Assembly (NCBI GenBank): GCA_037176705.1
Contig: CM073887.1
Coordinates: 59,977,001-60,041,000, forward strand
Direction: 5' to 3'
Source of the DNA: Molossus alvarezi
Lineage: Eukaryota; Chordata; Mammalia; Chiroptera; Molossidae
DNA: 64,000 nt
Shown one piece after another: positions 23,434-32,863 of the stretch. The notes beneath the pieces are model-generated. The model was not told the origin of the DNA. It was given only the letters and a program-made list of their open reading frames with translations, and did no database searches. Position 1 is the stretch's first letter, and each line of letters begins with the position of its first letter. Both the position numbers and the translations under genes were made by a program.

Positions 23434-25612
23434 TCATTTTTAGTACATGCCCCTTGTGAGAACCGAACCCGGGACTCTCTGGTCCACAGGCCGATGCTCT
23501 AACCTCTGAGCCAAACTGGCCAGGGAAGCAGGCTCTTTCTTGAAGGGAGAACCATGACTAATATAGGGCAATGGGAAGCCATGGGAGATGTTTGAGCAGC
23601 AGAGAGGTCAGATATGGGCATAAGAAACATCTCTTTGCAACTACAGGGGAAACTGGAGGGGATGAGCTGGGCCCTGGGGGGCTGGGGTCAGGTTCTGGGC
23701 CAAGGGCTGGAGGACGGAAAAGAGATATTAGACTGGACAAACACTTTGGAGGTAGTGCTGTCAACTTTAAGGCTTTTCTCAGCACAGCAGTTCTGTGAGA
23801 TGGAGAAATGTTTTTCTCCCAGCTTTATGGCGATATAGTGAACATAATACTGTGTAAGTTCAAGGTATACAATGTGATGATTTGATAAACGTGTATGTTG
23901 CATAATGAGTACAATAAGGTTAGTTAATACACTCATCCCCTTGCATAGGGAGTAGATAAGAATCTCGTTTGTTTTATTTCCACATCATTGGTTGCCTGAG
24001 AACCTTTTACCAAACTATCCATCCATCGCCCAGGGGTTTGTGGGACCTCCTTTACCAGGTGCTAAACTTTCACCTATTCTCTTGTAGTCTCCGAACTCTC
24101 TATTCTGTTCCATGGGTGTTTTCTTGTTCTTGCAACAATACCACACTGTTTTTTTTATTGCTCTGCTTTTGTGATGGGTTTTAATATCTGGTAGATTGAG
24201 TTTTCTTTCTTTGATCTTTTATTTTTTTAAATTGACCTAGATCTTAATGAACTTTAATTCTTTCAAGTTGAATAACAATCAAGTTCCAAGAAGACTACAA
24301 GTAGATGTTTCTCAGATTGCATTGAATATGTTGATTAACTGATATCAGTTAATATATCTGATACTTTCACATTAGGTCATCCCACCTTAGAGTATGGAGT
24401 GGGTCTTACTTATTCAAATAATCTTCTAAGTCCATCAGATATATAAAATTTGCTCTAAGGTAATTATATAATTTAAAAATCTTTTATGCAAATATACTAA
24501 TGCTTTTAAGAATACCCTGTGAGTGTTGTGTTTTGCTCAGAAATGGTTCTGAAAACACCAGCCTACATTTTCTTTAGCAACTTTTGTGATTTTGACTTTC
24601 TAATGCTCAAATTTTTGGTTCATCTGGAATTTATTTTGTTATAGGAATGAGGTGTGGAGAGGACCTCCAGGGGTAGAAGGAGGACTGGGGATGTTTCTGG
24701 ATTTGCTCCCTGGATAACTGTTGTGGGGGTTCCTTAGGGACGACCTGGCCCAGTTGCCCTTCCTGACCATGTGCATCAAGGAGAGTCTGCGCTTGCACCC
24801 CCCAGTCACGGTCATCTCCCGCTGCTGTACTCAGGATGTCTTGCTTCCTGATGGCAGGGTCATCCCCAAAGGTGCTGGCAATGACAGGGAGAGAAGGGTG
24901 GTCGTCTTATCAGCGGAAACCTTGCCCTGACTGCCCCTTCCTCCCCCATAGGAAACATCTGTGCCATCAGCATCTTTGGGGTTCATCACAACCCGTCAGT
25001 CTGGCCAGACCCTGAGGTGCTGCTCCTCCCCCCTTTCCATCCTGGGACCTGGTGATGGGGAGGGATCCTACCTCGGGAAATCAGACACTCCTCGTCCATT
25101 GTATCCACATGTCTTTTCTGGGGGTGTCTGGGTGTCCTGAGAAATCCCATCCAGCAGGCCTGCCTCTCTTCACCTCCAGGTATACAATCCCTTCCGCTTT
25201 GACCCAGAAACACCTCAGAAGAGGTCACCTCTGGCATTTATTCCCTTCTCAGTGGGGCCCAGGTGAGGCCAGCGGGTGTCTGAGGTGGGCATGGCTTATG
25301 GGTGGTGCTGCTCAGGGGCTATTACTAGCCCACTTGGGGTTCCCAGTGCAATTAGCCCCCTTCCTTATCCCCGCAGGCAGGTGGAAATTAGGGTCCTGGA
25401 CTTAGTACGAGCCTCCACCCCCTCCTGCCTACAGGAACTGCATTGGGCAGACATTCGCCATGGCGGAGATGAAGGTGGTCCTGGCGCTCACGCTGCTGCG
25501 CTTCCGAGTCCTGCCGGACACCGTGGAGCCGCGCAGGAAGCCGGAGCTGATCCTGCGTGCGGAGGGCGGACTCTGGCTGCGGGTGGAGCCGCTCAGCGCA
25601 GGCCGTCAGTGA
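10394..25612 (+). CDS. CYP4F: Cytochrome P450 family 4 subfamily F, intact 12-coding-exon gene
   Basis: Predicted microsomal P450 monooxygenase that omega-hydroxylates fatty acids and eicosanoids such as leukotriene B4, using NADPH-P450 reductase. Coding exons: 10394-10591, 15550-15694, 17294-17347, 17441-17568, 20256-20377, 21082-21352, 21708-21774, 21965-22094, 24738-24871, 24952-25016, 25180-25262, 25435-25612. All have AG/GT borders and joining phases, giving 1575 nt and 524 residues, the usual CYP4F length. Landmarks: N-terminal membrane anchor (about 15-37), proline hinge FPQPP (51-55), I-helix EGHDTT with Glu328 (the covalent haem-linking residue known in CYP4F3), ExxR at 387-390, FRFDPE (443-448), and haem loop FSVGPRNCIG with Cys468. 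The usual loop has Ala where Val463 lies. The sequence resembles rodent Cyp4f14/15-type enzymes; the exact orthologue is unresolved. Confidence 0.95.
10632..11265. repeat. Copy-1-specific insertion in intron after first coding exon
   Basis: Copy 2 runs straight from the donor region to GACTCCCCAAGGGGTTGG, whereas here about 630 bases intervene before GACTCCCCAGAGGGTGGG. The insert contains CCAAT-like and AT-rich stretches and one short SINE. It may be an LTR, but the family is unassigned. Confidence 0.45.
11134..11239 (-). mobile_element. Head-only Ves SINE
   Basis: Only the tRNA-like head is present (antisense), ending directly in poly-A after GGCACATAC. It is flanked by near-identical GAGCAATTTTT copies (11121-11133 and 11240-11250). 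Confidence 0.85.
11740..13660 (+). repeat. L2 LINE relic
   Basis: The 3' part (13180-13660) follows the classic L2 3' end order, from ATCACTCTGAAGATAAAG through TCAGCTCAAATGTAACTTCC to AATTAATAAATATTTGATGA. The upstream part (about 11740-12640) has L2-like broken coding text. Most of this is absent from copy 2, where 47230-47300 joins sequence matching about 11830 to about 13470. Confidence 0.65.
14235..14625 (+). repeat. (GA)n and (GATA)n microsatellite
   Basis: (GA)n at 14241-14263 continues as imperfect GATA, GATG and TACA units. Copy 2 has a shorter counterpart (48590-48740 and 49000-49075). Confidence 0.9.
14830..15054 (-). mobile_element. Ves SINE, TCAATAAA-tail class
   Basis: Antisense SINE of the classic Ves form with 3' end ATCAATAAAAA (seen as TTTTTATTGAT). 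It ends at the head GCCCAGCTGG. Confidence 0.88.
15170..15302 (+). repeat. (CTAT)n microsatellite
   Basis: About 25 CTAT units with few interruptions, 250 bases upstream of coding exon 3. Confidence 0.93.
15550..15694 (+). CDS. CYP4F: CYP4F gene 1, coding exon 3 (CYP4F3A-like form)
   Basis: 145 nt between CATTCCCAG and GTATTTAT, ending in phase 1. It encodes [15 protein letters not shown] and [16 protein letters not shown], the type found in rodent Cyp4f14 and related to the exon used in human CYP4F3A rather than CYP4F3B or CYP4F2. This region contributes to substrate recognition in the family. Confidence 0.93.
17294..17347 (+). CDS. CYP4F: CYP4F gene 1, coding exon 4
   Basis: 54 nt between CCTGTCAG and GTGAGTAAC, encoding [17 protein letters not shown]. 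The length is typical for CYP4F. Confidence 0.93.
17441..17568 (+). CDS. CYP4F: CYP4F gene 1, coding exon 5
   Basis: 128 nt between GTATTAG and GTGAGTTC. It encodes [19 protein letters not shown] and the helix C WxxxR region that contacts the haem propionate. Confidence 0.94.
17739..17999 (+). mobile_element. Ves SINE, first of an inverted pair
   Basis: Full-length sense SINE with tail TACTTGGGTGAGGAT and poly-A. Its tail abuts the tail of an antisense SINE. Confidence 0.9.
18006..18251 (-). mobile_element. Ves SINE, second of an inverted pair
   Basis: Antisense SINE with tails facing the previous copy. The shared flanks AATAATCC (17723-17730 and 18253-18260) bracket the whole pair, so one inserted at or into the tail of the other. 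It contains an extra short internal repeat of GAGAGAGAGAAACATTG. Confidence 0.88.
18431..18701 (+). mobile_element. Ves SINE, hairpin-tail class
   Basis: Exact 16-bp target-site duplication AAAACTCATGGACTTG at 18415-18430 and 18702-18717. Confidence 0.95.
19196..19468 (-). mobile_element. Ves SINE with internal 24-bp duplication
   Basis: Antisense copy in which the segment CCATTTTTTGTTCAGCTAGT plus GTGG occurs twice in tandem at 19224-19272. Confidence 0.92.
19505..19705 (-). repeat. MIR relic shared by both CYP4F copies
   Basis: Antisense MIR with CTTAGCACTTACTGTATACC and TTTACAGATGATGAAGCAGA. The paralogous relic lies at 51795-52035, so it predates the duplication. Confidence 0.88.
19734..19985 (+). 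mobile_element. Ves SINE, copy-1-specific
   Basis: Target-site duplication AAGAATTTTAACCTG at 19719-19733 and 19986-20000. The site is empty in CYP4F copy 2, so it inserted after the duplication. Confidence 0.95.
20256..20377 (+). CDS. CYP4F: CYP4F gene 1, coding exon 6
   Basis: 122 nt between CTGTCCAG and GTGAGTCTC, encoding [11 protein letters not shown] through [18 protein letters not shown]. It ends in phase 2. Confidence 0.94.
21082..21352 (+). CDS. CYP4F: CYP4F gene 1, coding exon 7
   Basis: 271 nt between CCTGCAG and GTGGGCTT, encoding [19 protein letters not shown] through [13 protein letters not shown]. It includes the F-G helix region. Confidence 0.94.
21708..21774 (+). CDS. CYP4F: CYP4F gene 1, coding exon 8 (I-helix start)
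   Basis: 67 nt ending in phase 1 inside the I-helix. It encodes [16 protein letters not shown], including Glu328, which esterifies haem in several CYP4 enzymes. Confidence 0.94.
21965..22094 (+). CDS. CYP4F: CYP4F gene 1, coding exon 9
   Basis: 130 nt starting with the oxygen-activating [12 protein letters not shown] segment of the I-helix. It ends at EPVEIE plus a split Trp codon. Confidence 0.94.
22295..22490 (+). repeat. MIR relic with (GT)n tract
   Basis: Sense MIR order: ACTTGCTATGTGACTTTAAT, then TTTCTCCTCTGTAAATTGGG. It is interrupted by (GT)n at 22381-22401. Confidence 0.75.
22511..22612 (-). mobile_element. Head-only Ves SINE
   Basis: Poly-T then GGTACATGCCCC and the tRNA-like head only. 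The flanks CTCTTGCATTT and CCCTTGCATTT are a near-perfect target-site duplication. Confidence 0.9.
23356..23435 (+). repeat. (TTTC)20 microsatellite
   Basis: About 20 perfect TTTC units fused to the tail of the SINE at 23436, probably an expanded SINE tail. Confidence 0.95.
23436..23525 (-). mobile_element. Head-only Ves SINE
   Basis: Only the tRNA-like head, ending at GGGGCATGTACT followed by A-rich and GAAA sequence. Similar flanks AGCAGCCCCTTTCT and AGCAGGCTCTTTCT suggest a target-site duplication. Confidence 0.88.
23815..24240 (-). repeat. L1 relics, antisense
   Basis: An L1 3'-UTR-like stretch (CAAGGTATACAATGTGATGA) is followed by ORF2-like text (CTATTCTGTTCCATGGGTGT) as in the large L1 at 1-5110. 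Both read antisense. Confidence 0.65.
24590..24660 (-). repeat. L1 ORF2 relic shared by both copies
   Basis: The segment CATCTGGAATTTATTTTGTT also occurs at 57852-57871 upstream of exon 10 in copy 2, so this relic predates the duplication. Confidence 0.55.
24738..24871 (+). CDS. CYP4F: CYP4F gene 1, coding exon 10 (ExxR)
   Basis: 134 nt encoding [20 protein letters not shown] with the K-helix Glu387-Arg390 pair. Its first 93 nt and preceding intron are identical to copy 2. Confidence 0.94.
24952..25016 (+). CDS. CYP4F: CYP4F gene 1, coding exon 11
   Basis: 65 nt encoding [20 protein letters not shown], between CCCCCATAG and GTGCTGCT. Confidence 0.93.
25180..25262 (+). CDS. CYP4F: CYP4F gene 1, coding exon 12 (PERF region)
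   Basis: 83 nt encoding [20 protein letters not shown] and the start of the haem loop (PFSVGP). Confidence 0.94.
25435..25612 (+). CDS. CYP4F: CYP4F gene 1, last coding exon (haem cysteine, stop)
   Basis: Begins after CCTACAG and encodes [20 protein letters not shown], with Cys468 as the axial haem thiolate. It ends VEPLSAGRQ and TGA at 25610-25612. A polyadenylation signal was not clearly found downstream. Confidence 0.94.
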
Positions 25613-26336
25613 CCCTCCGCTGCCTGGCTTGGAATCCACCCTGACCCTACACACCTTCCTTTGAAGGTTCCCAGGAAAAGAAATTGTTGTCACCTCTGTC
25701 TCAGTGTCAGCGCTTAGGGCCTAAGGGGACCCAGGGAGTGGATGTGGCTGGGTGGAGGGGGTCTTGTGTCCCCAGCAGACCTTAGGGCCCCCACGCTAAT
25801 CACAGGTTCCCCCAGAGCTCAAGCATGGTCTTTATAGAGTGGGTAATGGGGAACCATGGGAGGTGTTTGAGCAGAAGAGGAACCAGGTTTAAGGATGGGT
25901 TTGAGGCTCTGAGTTGCACAGGAGAACCTATAGTGAAACTAAATTCTGGCCACTCTGACTTCAGTTCTGATCTCCTAATATGCCTAATCTTTTCTCACCT
26001 CAGGATCTTTCCCAGTGTTTCTATGGTTACTATGTTACAATGTTTACTTAAACATAACAAGCCTGGTTGCCTTATAGTTTGTGCCTGATCATTGCAACAA
26101 CTGTATCTGTTACATTGTTGTTTCTGTTGGTTTTCACACATAGGATCAGTGTTCTTGTGTGACTACTTATCTTTTCCTGGATGATGACTATCATATTTGA
26201 AATAATATTTGTAGAATTTGGAGAAGGCAGCTTTCTGTAAGAGGAGTCCTGGGAGCTCTGCTGGTTAAGAATTATGTTAAATGAAGTCCAAGGCTTGCTA
26301 TGCCCAGGTTAGGCAGTTTAATTCAAGCTGAAATCT

Positions 26337-26553
26337 GCCCTGACTGGTTTGGCTCTGCGAATGGCCTGCAGACCAGAGTCTCAGGTTTGATTCCAGTCAA
26401 GTCTCCATACCTCGGTTGTGGTTCATCCTGGCCCTGGTCGGGAGGCAACCTGTCAATGTCTCTCTCTCTCTTTCTCTGTCTCTCTCTCCCCCTCCCACTC
26501 TATCTGAAGATAAATGGTAAAATACCCTCTGGTGAGAATTAAAAAAAAAAAAA
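26337..26553 (+). mobile_element. Ves SINE, diverged
   Basis: Head and tail are recognisable, with internal deletions in the tRNA-like part. Imperfect flanks CAAGCTGAAATC and CAACCTGAAATC. Confidence 0.88.
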
Positions 26554-26767
26554 TCAACCTGAAATCACACTTGCTGGTTCTTTCATTTCAGTTTGCTCTC
26601 ACCCTAAGAGGTGTAGCTTTTTGAAGTCTCCACTATGGGAGGAGAGTTCTTACAATCCTCCCTTCTTATGTAATCCTGGGGTTTGATTTTCTTCCCCCAC
26701 CAGGAGGTCACCAAAACAGAGTTTCACACTTTCCTAACTTGAGAAATGCTTTCAGAACAAAAAGTAT

Positions 26768-27016
26768 GCCCTGGCCGGTTTGGCTCAGCGGTTAGAGCGT
26801 CCGCCTGCGGTCCGGAGAGACCCGGGTTCGGTTCCCACTAAGGGCATGTACCTCGGTTGCAGTTTGTCCCCGGCCCTGGTTGGTCGTGCAGGTGGCAGCC
26901 ACTCGATGTGTCCCTTTCACATCGATGTTTCCCTCTTTCTCTCTTCATCTCTCTCCCTCCCACACTGTGTGTACAAAAAATGGAAAAATGTCCTCGGATG
27001 AGGATTAAAAAAAAAA
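26768..27016 (+). mobile_element. Ves SINE, hairpin-tail class
   Basis: Near-consensus copy with short flanks AAAGTAT on both sides. Confidence 0.93.
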
Positions 27017-27022
27017 AAAGTA

Positions 27023-28755
27023 TAATTCAAGTTCATTTTATCTCTAGGTTTCTATTTTCATTGAGTAGTGTCTTAATAACTCTTTGTCATCTTTTCATGT
27101 CATTTATTCATTTAAGAAATTGGAAAAGTATCCAACATTAAGAGTTGTTTTTAAACAGCTAAAAGTTTAATGCAAATAACCTAGCTTGCCATTAATGGAA
27201 GCAGAAAGTCTCAATTGGGATTTTAAATGGTCATAATCCAGTTATTAATTCACTCTTAGATGTATTAAGGGTGATAATTGTCTTTAAGTATAGAGGGTTC
27301 TAGACCACAAAGGCCCACATCAGGGCTAAAGGGAGAGGACTGCACATCACCCAGAGATGTTGGACTTTGAGACAAATGGAGGGAGCAGGTGGGTGGGGTT
27401 GACTCCTTTGGGAATGTTGTGTGTTCCTTGTATAGGAAAAAAAACACACATTGGATGTTTTGATAGTCAACAGGGTGGACTGTGTCAGAGACAGCTAATT
27501 GTGTATCCTGATATCCACTTCTACCCTCTTAGAATCAATCCCCTGTTTTTAGCTAGGTAGATGGCAGGATGAAATGCAGATTAATTTTGAAAGCTTTTCT
27601 TGAAGCTAGATTGGTTAAATGGCTATGTCCTATCCCATATGGAAAAGTCAAAGGTTATGCGGTCATTCTGGAAACCTTCCTTATGAGAAATCTGGAACAC
27701 TGTCTCTTCCCAGTCCCCCTTTCTCCTTCCTGCTTCTTGTAACATTGATGGGGCAGGTGGATCTCCATCTTGGATCATGAGGTTAAGATGACTCTTTAAA
27801 GAAGATAAAGCAGGTAACTAGAAGCAGTCAGGGTCAGATGACCCTGGATCTACCACCCCCTGGTGTTGTGCTCCCAAAGTCACAATCCCAGTCTGCTATT
27901 TACTAGCTGTTTGGCTTGGGGAACATCGTTTCTCTCTAAGCCTCTACTCCTTTACTATATAATAATTGCCACTTCATTGCTCCGTGTGGAGATTGAATAA
28001 GTAAGCACATGCAACATGACAGAGTCATTATCTGGTAAGTTTCAGTCCTTAGTGAGAATTAATTTCCTCCCTTTTTCTTCTTTTTGCATCACATTCCAAA
28101 ATTTGAATTGTTTTAAAGTCATAAAAGTTAAATTTAAGTTTTGGGAAATGTGGCTACTTGCTGTTAAAGAAATCTATTATTAGAAGATTCAGTATATTTA
28201 AAATATCTGTGGTTACATCTGAAAAATTACAAGGGTCTTTAATGCAAAGCTGGCCTGAAGCTAGGAACTGGGGGAAAAAAAAAACACTTTTCTTTTTTCC
28301 CTAGAGAAGTAAGATCTGGACTTTATTTCCACCAAGATGTTTCAGGAAATGGAGGTCTCACGGGTCTGAAATAGTGAGAGGAAGACAGAAGGAGGTGGGG
28401 CGCGTGCTTTCTTCAGCACCTGAGACAGTGGACGCCCCAGGACTTGCTCCTCTCTGGCATAGGGGGTAGCCTTGCTAAGGTGTCAGAGCATTTCAGGGAC
28501 CCAGATTGGAAGCCTGCAACCTTACTGGCTGTAAAATAAAATAACACTGCAACATGGAATGAGCAGATATTTAATATAATCAAAGCTGAAATATCACAGT
28601 TTTCCTTTGCCTTTATGGAATTTTTATTTAAAATATTTTTCTTATTCCCATAATGATATATCTTCATGAAAGAAAATACAAATAGAAAAAGTAAGAAATA
28701 AAAATTATATCCATAGCAATAGTCCAAACATGTCAAAATAATCACTTTAATATTA
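27023..28755. other. Spacer with a MIR relic
   Basis: No coding signal. A sense MIR relic lies at about 27885-28050 (TTTACTAGCTGTTTGGCTTG). The rest is AT-rich single-copy-looking sequence. Confidence 0.6.
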
Positions 28756-28913
28756 TGAGAGAGAGAGAGAGAGAAACATTGATCAGTTGCCTCCCATATG
28801 CACCCCAACCAGAGACTGAACCCGCAACCTGGGCATGTGCCCTGACCAGGATTGAATCAGCAATCTTATGGTGCATGGATAACGCTTAACCAACTGAGCC
28901 ACATGACCAGGGC
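28756..28913 (-). mobile_element. Ves SINE, classic form, 3'-truncated
   Basis: Antisense head and middle region ending at GCCCTGGTCATG. The tail is lost beyond the (GA)n tract. Confidence 0.85.
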
Positions 28914-29518
28914 ATATCATTTTTTCATGACATAAAATAATCGATTCTTAAGTGTTTAATATTCAAGCCATTCTTTATATTTTTCAAAAAGCACATTATC
29001 TTAGAAAATAATTTAAAAGTTTGTCTCAGTTTGCAAGAATTCTCTTCATGCACATTGGTGGCTGAAGATGTCATTCTCAATTATACACTGAGTTACTGTT
29101 AATGAAATGTCGCTTTTATAGCAATAGATAAATATACATTCATGCAATATATGGATGTGGTTACAAACCTGTCTTAGAACATGTAGGACTCCTCAGACAC
29201 TATAGGTTTGGTTCTCTTAATAGAAATAGACTACTGAGAAGGGAGAAGGTGACCCTTCAGCTCCCCGAGTAAACACTGATTTCATCCTCACACCAATCTT
29301 ATAGACCCAAGAGATTAACTCACTTGCTTAAGGTCACTCAGTTAGTGAGTGATAGAGTGGGGGTGATTTGGTCAGCTTGGCTTCAGAGATACATCTTAAC
29401 CTATAAAGGACATGATTTTCAAGGTGTCTCAGCCCTAGGCACATCAGATCACCCAGGGAAACATTCCAGGCTCACTATATGAGACTGTCAGGTGATGCTG
29501 ACATTTTAAAATGTAATT
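28914..29518. other. Spacer with a MIR relic
   Basis: AT-rich spacer. An antisense MIR relic lies at about 29285-29390 (TTGCTTAAGGTCACTCAGTT). Confidence 0.55.
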
Positions 29519-29624
29519 TTTTTTTTTTTTTTTTTTGAGAGTGTGTGCCCTTAGCGGGAACCGAATCTGGGTCTCTCTGGACCACAGGCCAAAACTCTAA
29601 CCGCTGAGCAAAACTGGCTGGGGC
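29519..29624 (-). mobile_element. Head-only Ves SINE
   Basis: Poly-T followed by TGTGCCCTTAGCGGGAACCG and the rest of the head only. Confidence 0.88.
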
Positions 29625-29789
29625 ATGCTTAGTCTTTATTATGGTAAGTGAAACACAGTTTCTGCTTGAGTGCCAGGCCAGATTTTATCACCACCCTGTT
29701 TCCAGTAGAGCTGGTTTCGGATTCTCTCAGATGCTGACCAAAATTGCCTCACTATCTCTGCTTACCTGTTTATTTCAGTATGTCTGAGG

Positions 29790-30140
29790 AAGGAAGTAAA
29801 AATGACACACTTTTTAAACCATTTGATTGCTACACCCTGTGCTGGGTCTTTACAGTCCTGGTGTGGCTTTGGGGCTGGGGGTGTGGTGATCTTTATTTAC
29901 TGCTCACTCCTCTATGTCATTCAGATTTCTGCTTAAAGGTTACCTCCTTTGGGCGGCCCTCCTGGATTGCCCCATCCAGACCAGACCAGACCCTTGGTCA
30001 CTTTCTAGCACATCTCAGTTTGTTAATTTTCTTCATTACCATCCATATCTAACTTTGTCTAATATACTGCTGGCTTCCCCCATCAGACATGAGCACCACA
30101 ATCCAGAGACACCATCTGTCTTGTTCATCAGAGTAGGTGT
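29790..30140 (+). repeat. L2 LINE 3' relic
   Basis: Follows the L2 3' order: TTCAGATTTCTGCTTAAAGG, then the cattle- and human-type CATCTGTCTTGTTCATCAGA near the end. Confidence 0.6.
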
Positions 30141-30184
30141 CCAAGTACAGTTTGTTGTTAAGGTGTGAACTGCCTGGGAGGTAT

Positions 30185-30320
30185 ACATCCACCTCTTCAT
30201 TTTACCAAGGAGGACATGAGGCTCAGAGAGGACAAGCAATTTGCCCAAGGTTTCACAGCAAGTGGTAGCTCTGGGATTTGAACTTGGTTTGCCGAATTCA
30301 GAACTTGTTGATGCAATATA
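30185..30320 (-). repeat. MIR relic
   Basis: Antisense MIR core (AGGCTCAGAGAGGACAAGCA, then TTGCCCAAGGTTTCACAGCA). Confidence 0.85.
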
Positions 30321-30339
30321 TGTCCAAGCCTGTAGAGAC

Positions 30340-31345
30340 TTTTTATGAGTTTATTTGAGCCCAACTGATGACATTTGCCAGGAAGTAAAATCTCAATGGA
30401 TTGAGAAAATGCTCTGGAAAAATGGCAGTTTTACAGCTTATTTTATGCATTAGAATCAAAGGCAGGGGTGTAAAGAGAGTTATATGAAATCCATTGGTGG
30501 TAGATTAAGGGGGCGGGAGGAAGCAAAGCTGGAAATCTCTGGGATTGAATAAAAAGTAAAACAGAGAAACATACTTCTTTTACACTGGTGGGTACAGAAT
30601 AATTAACATTTATCGCACATTGATATGGTATTCGGGGAACAAGATAACAATGAGGGGTTCTGTGGTCTCCTGCTCTGGTGGGAGGTTGTGCCCTGAGGGG
30701 TCTAGAAAAAATTACTCCGACATTTCAAAGGTGTTATCTTAGATGCAAAAAGACAATAGACAGGCTTATTTAAAGTAAAGATTGACCTTTGTCAAGGAAG
30801 CCACAGGTCTAGGATGTGACTATCCGCTATGACCTGCTTTTAGTTAAGAATTTTTATGTTCAGATCATCCTATGTGATTTCTTTCAGTCTCTGAGTTTGT
30901 AAGGCCCACCATGCAGGCCTCCCCTGAGCTTTCTAGGTTTAGTATGTGGTCCCTTTTCATCCATAATCCTTTCCAGCCCTGGCCGGTTTTGCTCAGCGGT
31001 TAGAGCGTCAGCCTGCGGTCCAGAGAGACCCGGGTTCGGTTCCCGCTAAGGGCACATACCTCGGTTGCAGTTTGTCCCCGGCCCTGGTTGGGTCATGCGA
31101 ATGGCAACCACTTGTGTCCCTTTCACGTTGATGTTTCTCTCTCTCTCCCTCCCACTATATCTGAATAAAATATGGAAAAATGTCCTCGGGTGAGGATTAA
31201 AAAAATTAAAAAATAACATAATCCTTTCCACTTTGGGGAATGGAAAGGTGAAAGTTCAGCCAGCCAATGCCTAGACACTTGTTCTGGAGGGATCTCAGGA
31301 CAGTTTCTGGGAGGTGTGTCTTCATGGTGACACAAAACAGGAACT
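30340..31345 (-). repeat. Probable old LTR, interrupted by a SINE
   Basis: Starts GAGTTTATTTGAGCCCAACT, related to the fragment at 7140. The antisense AATAAA near the left end suits a minus-strand LTR. The family is unassigned and the boundaries are uncertain. Confidence 0.4.
30976..31216 (+). mobile_element. Ves SINE, hairpin-tail class
   Basis: Exact 14-bp target-site duplication CATAATCCTTTCCA at 30962-30975 and 31217-31230. Confidence 0.95.
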
Positions 31346-31505
31346 GCTCTCTGCTTTGTGTACCAACTATGTTCCCCACTGTGCCAAATTCTTATTTCTT
31401 TTTAAAATTTTGTTTTAGTGATGAAACTTATACCAGCTAGGTGTGTGTAGGTGGGTGGGAAAGAATTAAAGGCATAGCTATTTAAAAAGCTAAAGACTCC
31501 AATTC

Positions 31506-31761
31506 TGCCCTGGCCAGTTTGGCTCAGCGGTTAGAACATTGGCCTGTGGTCCAGAGAGACCCGGGTTCGGTTCCCGCTAAGGGCACATGCCTCAGTTGTG
31601 GTTTGTCCCCGGCCCTGGTTGGGTTGTGTGGGAGGCAGCCACTTGATGTGTCCCTTTCACATCGATGTTTCTCTCTCTCTCTCTCTCTCTTCCTGTCTGT
31701 CCTTCCCACTCTATCTGAACAAAAAATGGAAAAATGTCCCCGGGTGAAGATAAAAAAAAAA
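31506..31761 (+). mobile_element. Ves SINE, hairpin-tail class
   Basis: Exact target-site duplication AAAGACTCCAATTC at 31492-31505 and 31762-31775. Confidence 0.95.
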
Positions 31762-31859
31762 AAAGACTCCAATTCCATGGTGATATGAGAATTTTCTGGA
31801 ATTTTTTTCAATGTATATGCAAACACGTGCACACACAGAGGTTTTATATGAAGATGGGA

Positions 31860-32345
31860 CTATTACTCACTTTTCACTTTTTTATTGAGATATCAGGGAT
31901 AGAATAGTTTATTAGCTTCAGGTATACAACATAATGATTAGATATTTGTATACATTTTGAAATGATCACAGTAAGTCTAGTTCATATCCATCACCACACA
32001 AGTTATGGAATTTTAAGATTTACTGTCTTAGCAACTTTCAAATATGCAATACAGTATTATTAACTATAGTCACCATGCTGTACATTACATCCCCAGGACT
32101 TATTTATTTTATATCTGGAAGTTTGTACCTTTTGACTCCCCTTACTCATTTTTTCCACCCTGTACTCCCCACCTCTGACAGCCACCAATCTTAGTTATTG
32201 TTTGTTTGTTTTTTAGATTCCATTATAACATTTTATAATATATAAGTGACATCATAGATAAATCAGAACATATGGTACCTGTCTGTCTCTGTCTTTCTTA
32301 TTTCACTTAGCATAATGCCTCAGGGTCCATGCATCTGTTTCAGGC
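31860..32345 (-). repeat. L1 3' UTR relic, antisense
   Basis: Begins with TTTTTTATTGAGATATCAGG and runs through CAGGTATACAACATAATGAT to TATTTCACTTAGCATAATGC, the usual order of an antisense mammalian L1 3' end. Its right end is close to the provirus LTR start. Confidence 0.8.
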
Positions 32346-32600
32346 ACCTCTCACAGACACCAGAGTGGTGTTACCAGACAACATCCTGAGTTGGAGGGAG
32401 AGGACAGTCCCCTCCTCGGTGCTTGTCTTCTCCTATGAATGAATTCAAACAAGTGATTGCATAGTGATAAAACAAATTTATTAAAAAATTAAAGCAATCA
32501 AATTTATTCAAGAAGCGAGGCAAACAAATCTACTAAATACATCTGAGCTGGGGCTCAGATGGGCTTTCCCACCAGATGAGCCTGGAGGGGGTTCAAGGGG

Positions 32601-32607
32601 TTATATA
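32601..32607 (-). promoter_or_regulatory. LTR TATA box
   Basis: Minus-strand TATATAA, roughly 125 nt upstream of the LTR AATAAA. The right LTR has a mutated form (GTATAGAA near 43073). Confidence 0.5.
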
Positions 32608-32624
32608 CCCTCTGTGTATAGATA

Positions 32625-32863
32625 TTTTTTTTATCCTGACTTGAGGACATTTTTGCATTCATCTTCAGATAGAGCGAGAGAGAGAGGGAGGAAGAGAGAG
32701 AGAGAAACATCAATGTGAGAGAGACACATCCACTGTCTGCCACCACACGACCCCAACCAGGGCCAGGGACTGCAACCGAGGTATGTGCCCTTAGTGGGAA
32801 CCGAACCCAGGTCTCTCTGGACTGCAGGCCGACTCTCTAACCTCTGAGCCAAACCCGTGAGGC
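32625..32863 (-). mobile_element. Ves SINE inside 3' LTR
   Basis: Antisense SINE between TAGAT flanks, absent from the partner LTR at the equivalent site. Confidence 0.92.

Noticed and set aside
26768..26850. tRNA-like sequences with A and B box in SINE heads
   Set aside because: These are SINE pol III promoters, not functional tRNA genes; the acceptor stem and anticodon arm are not maintained.
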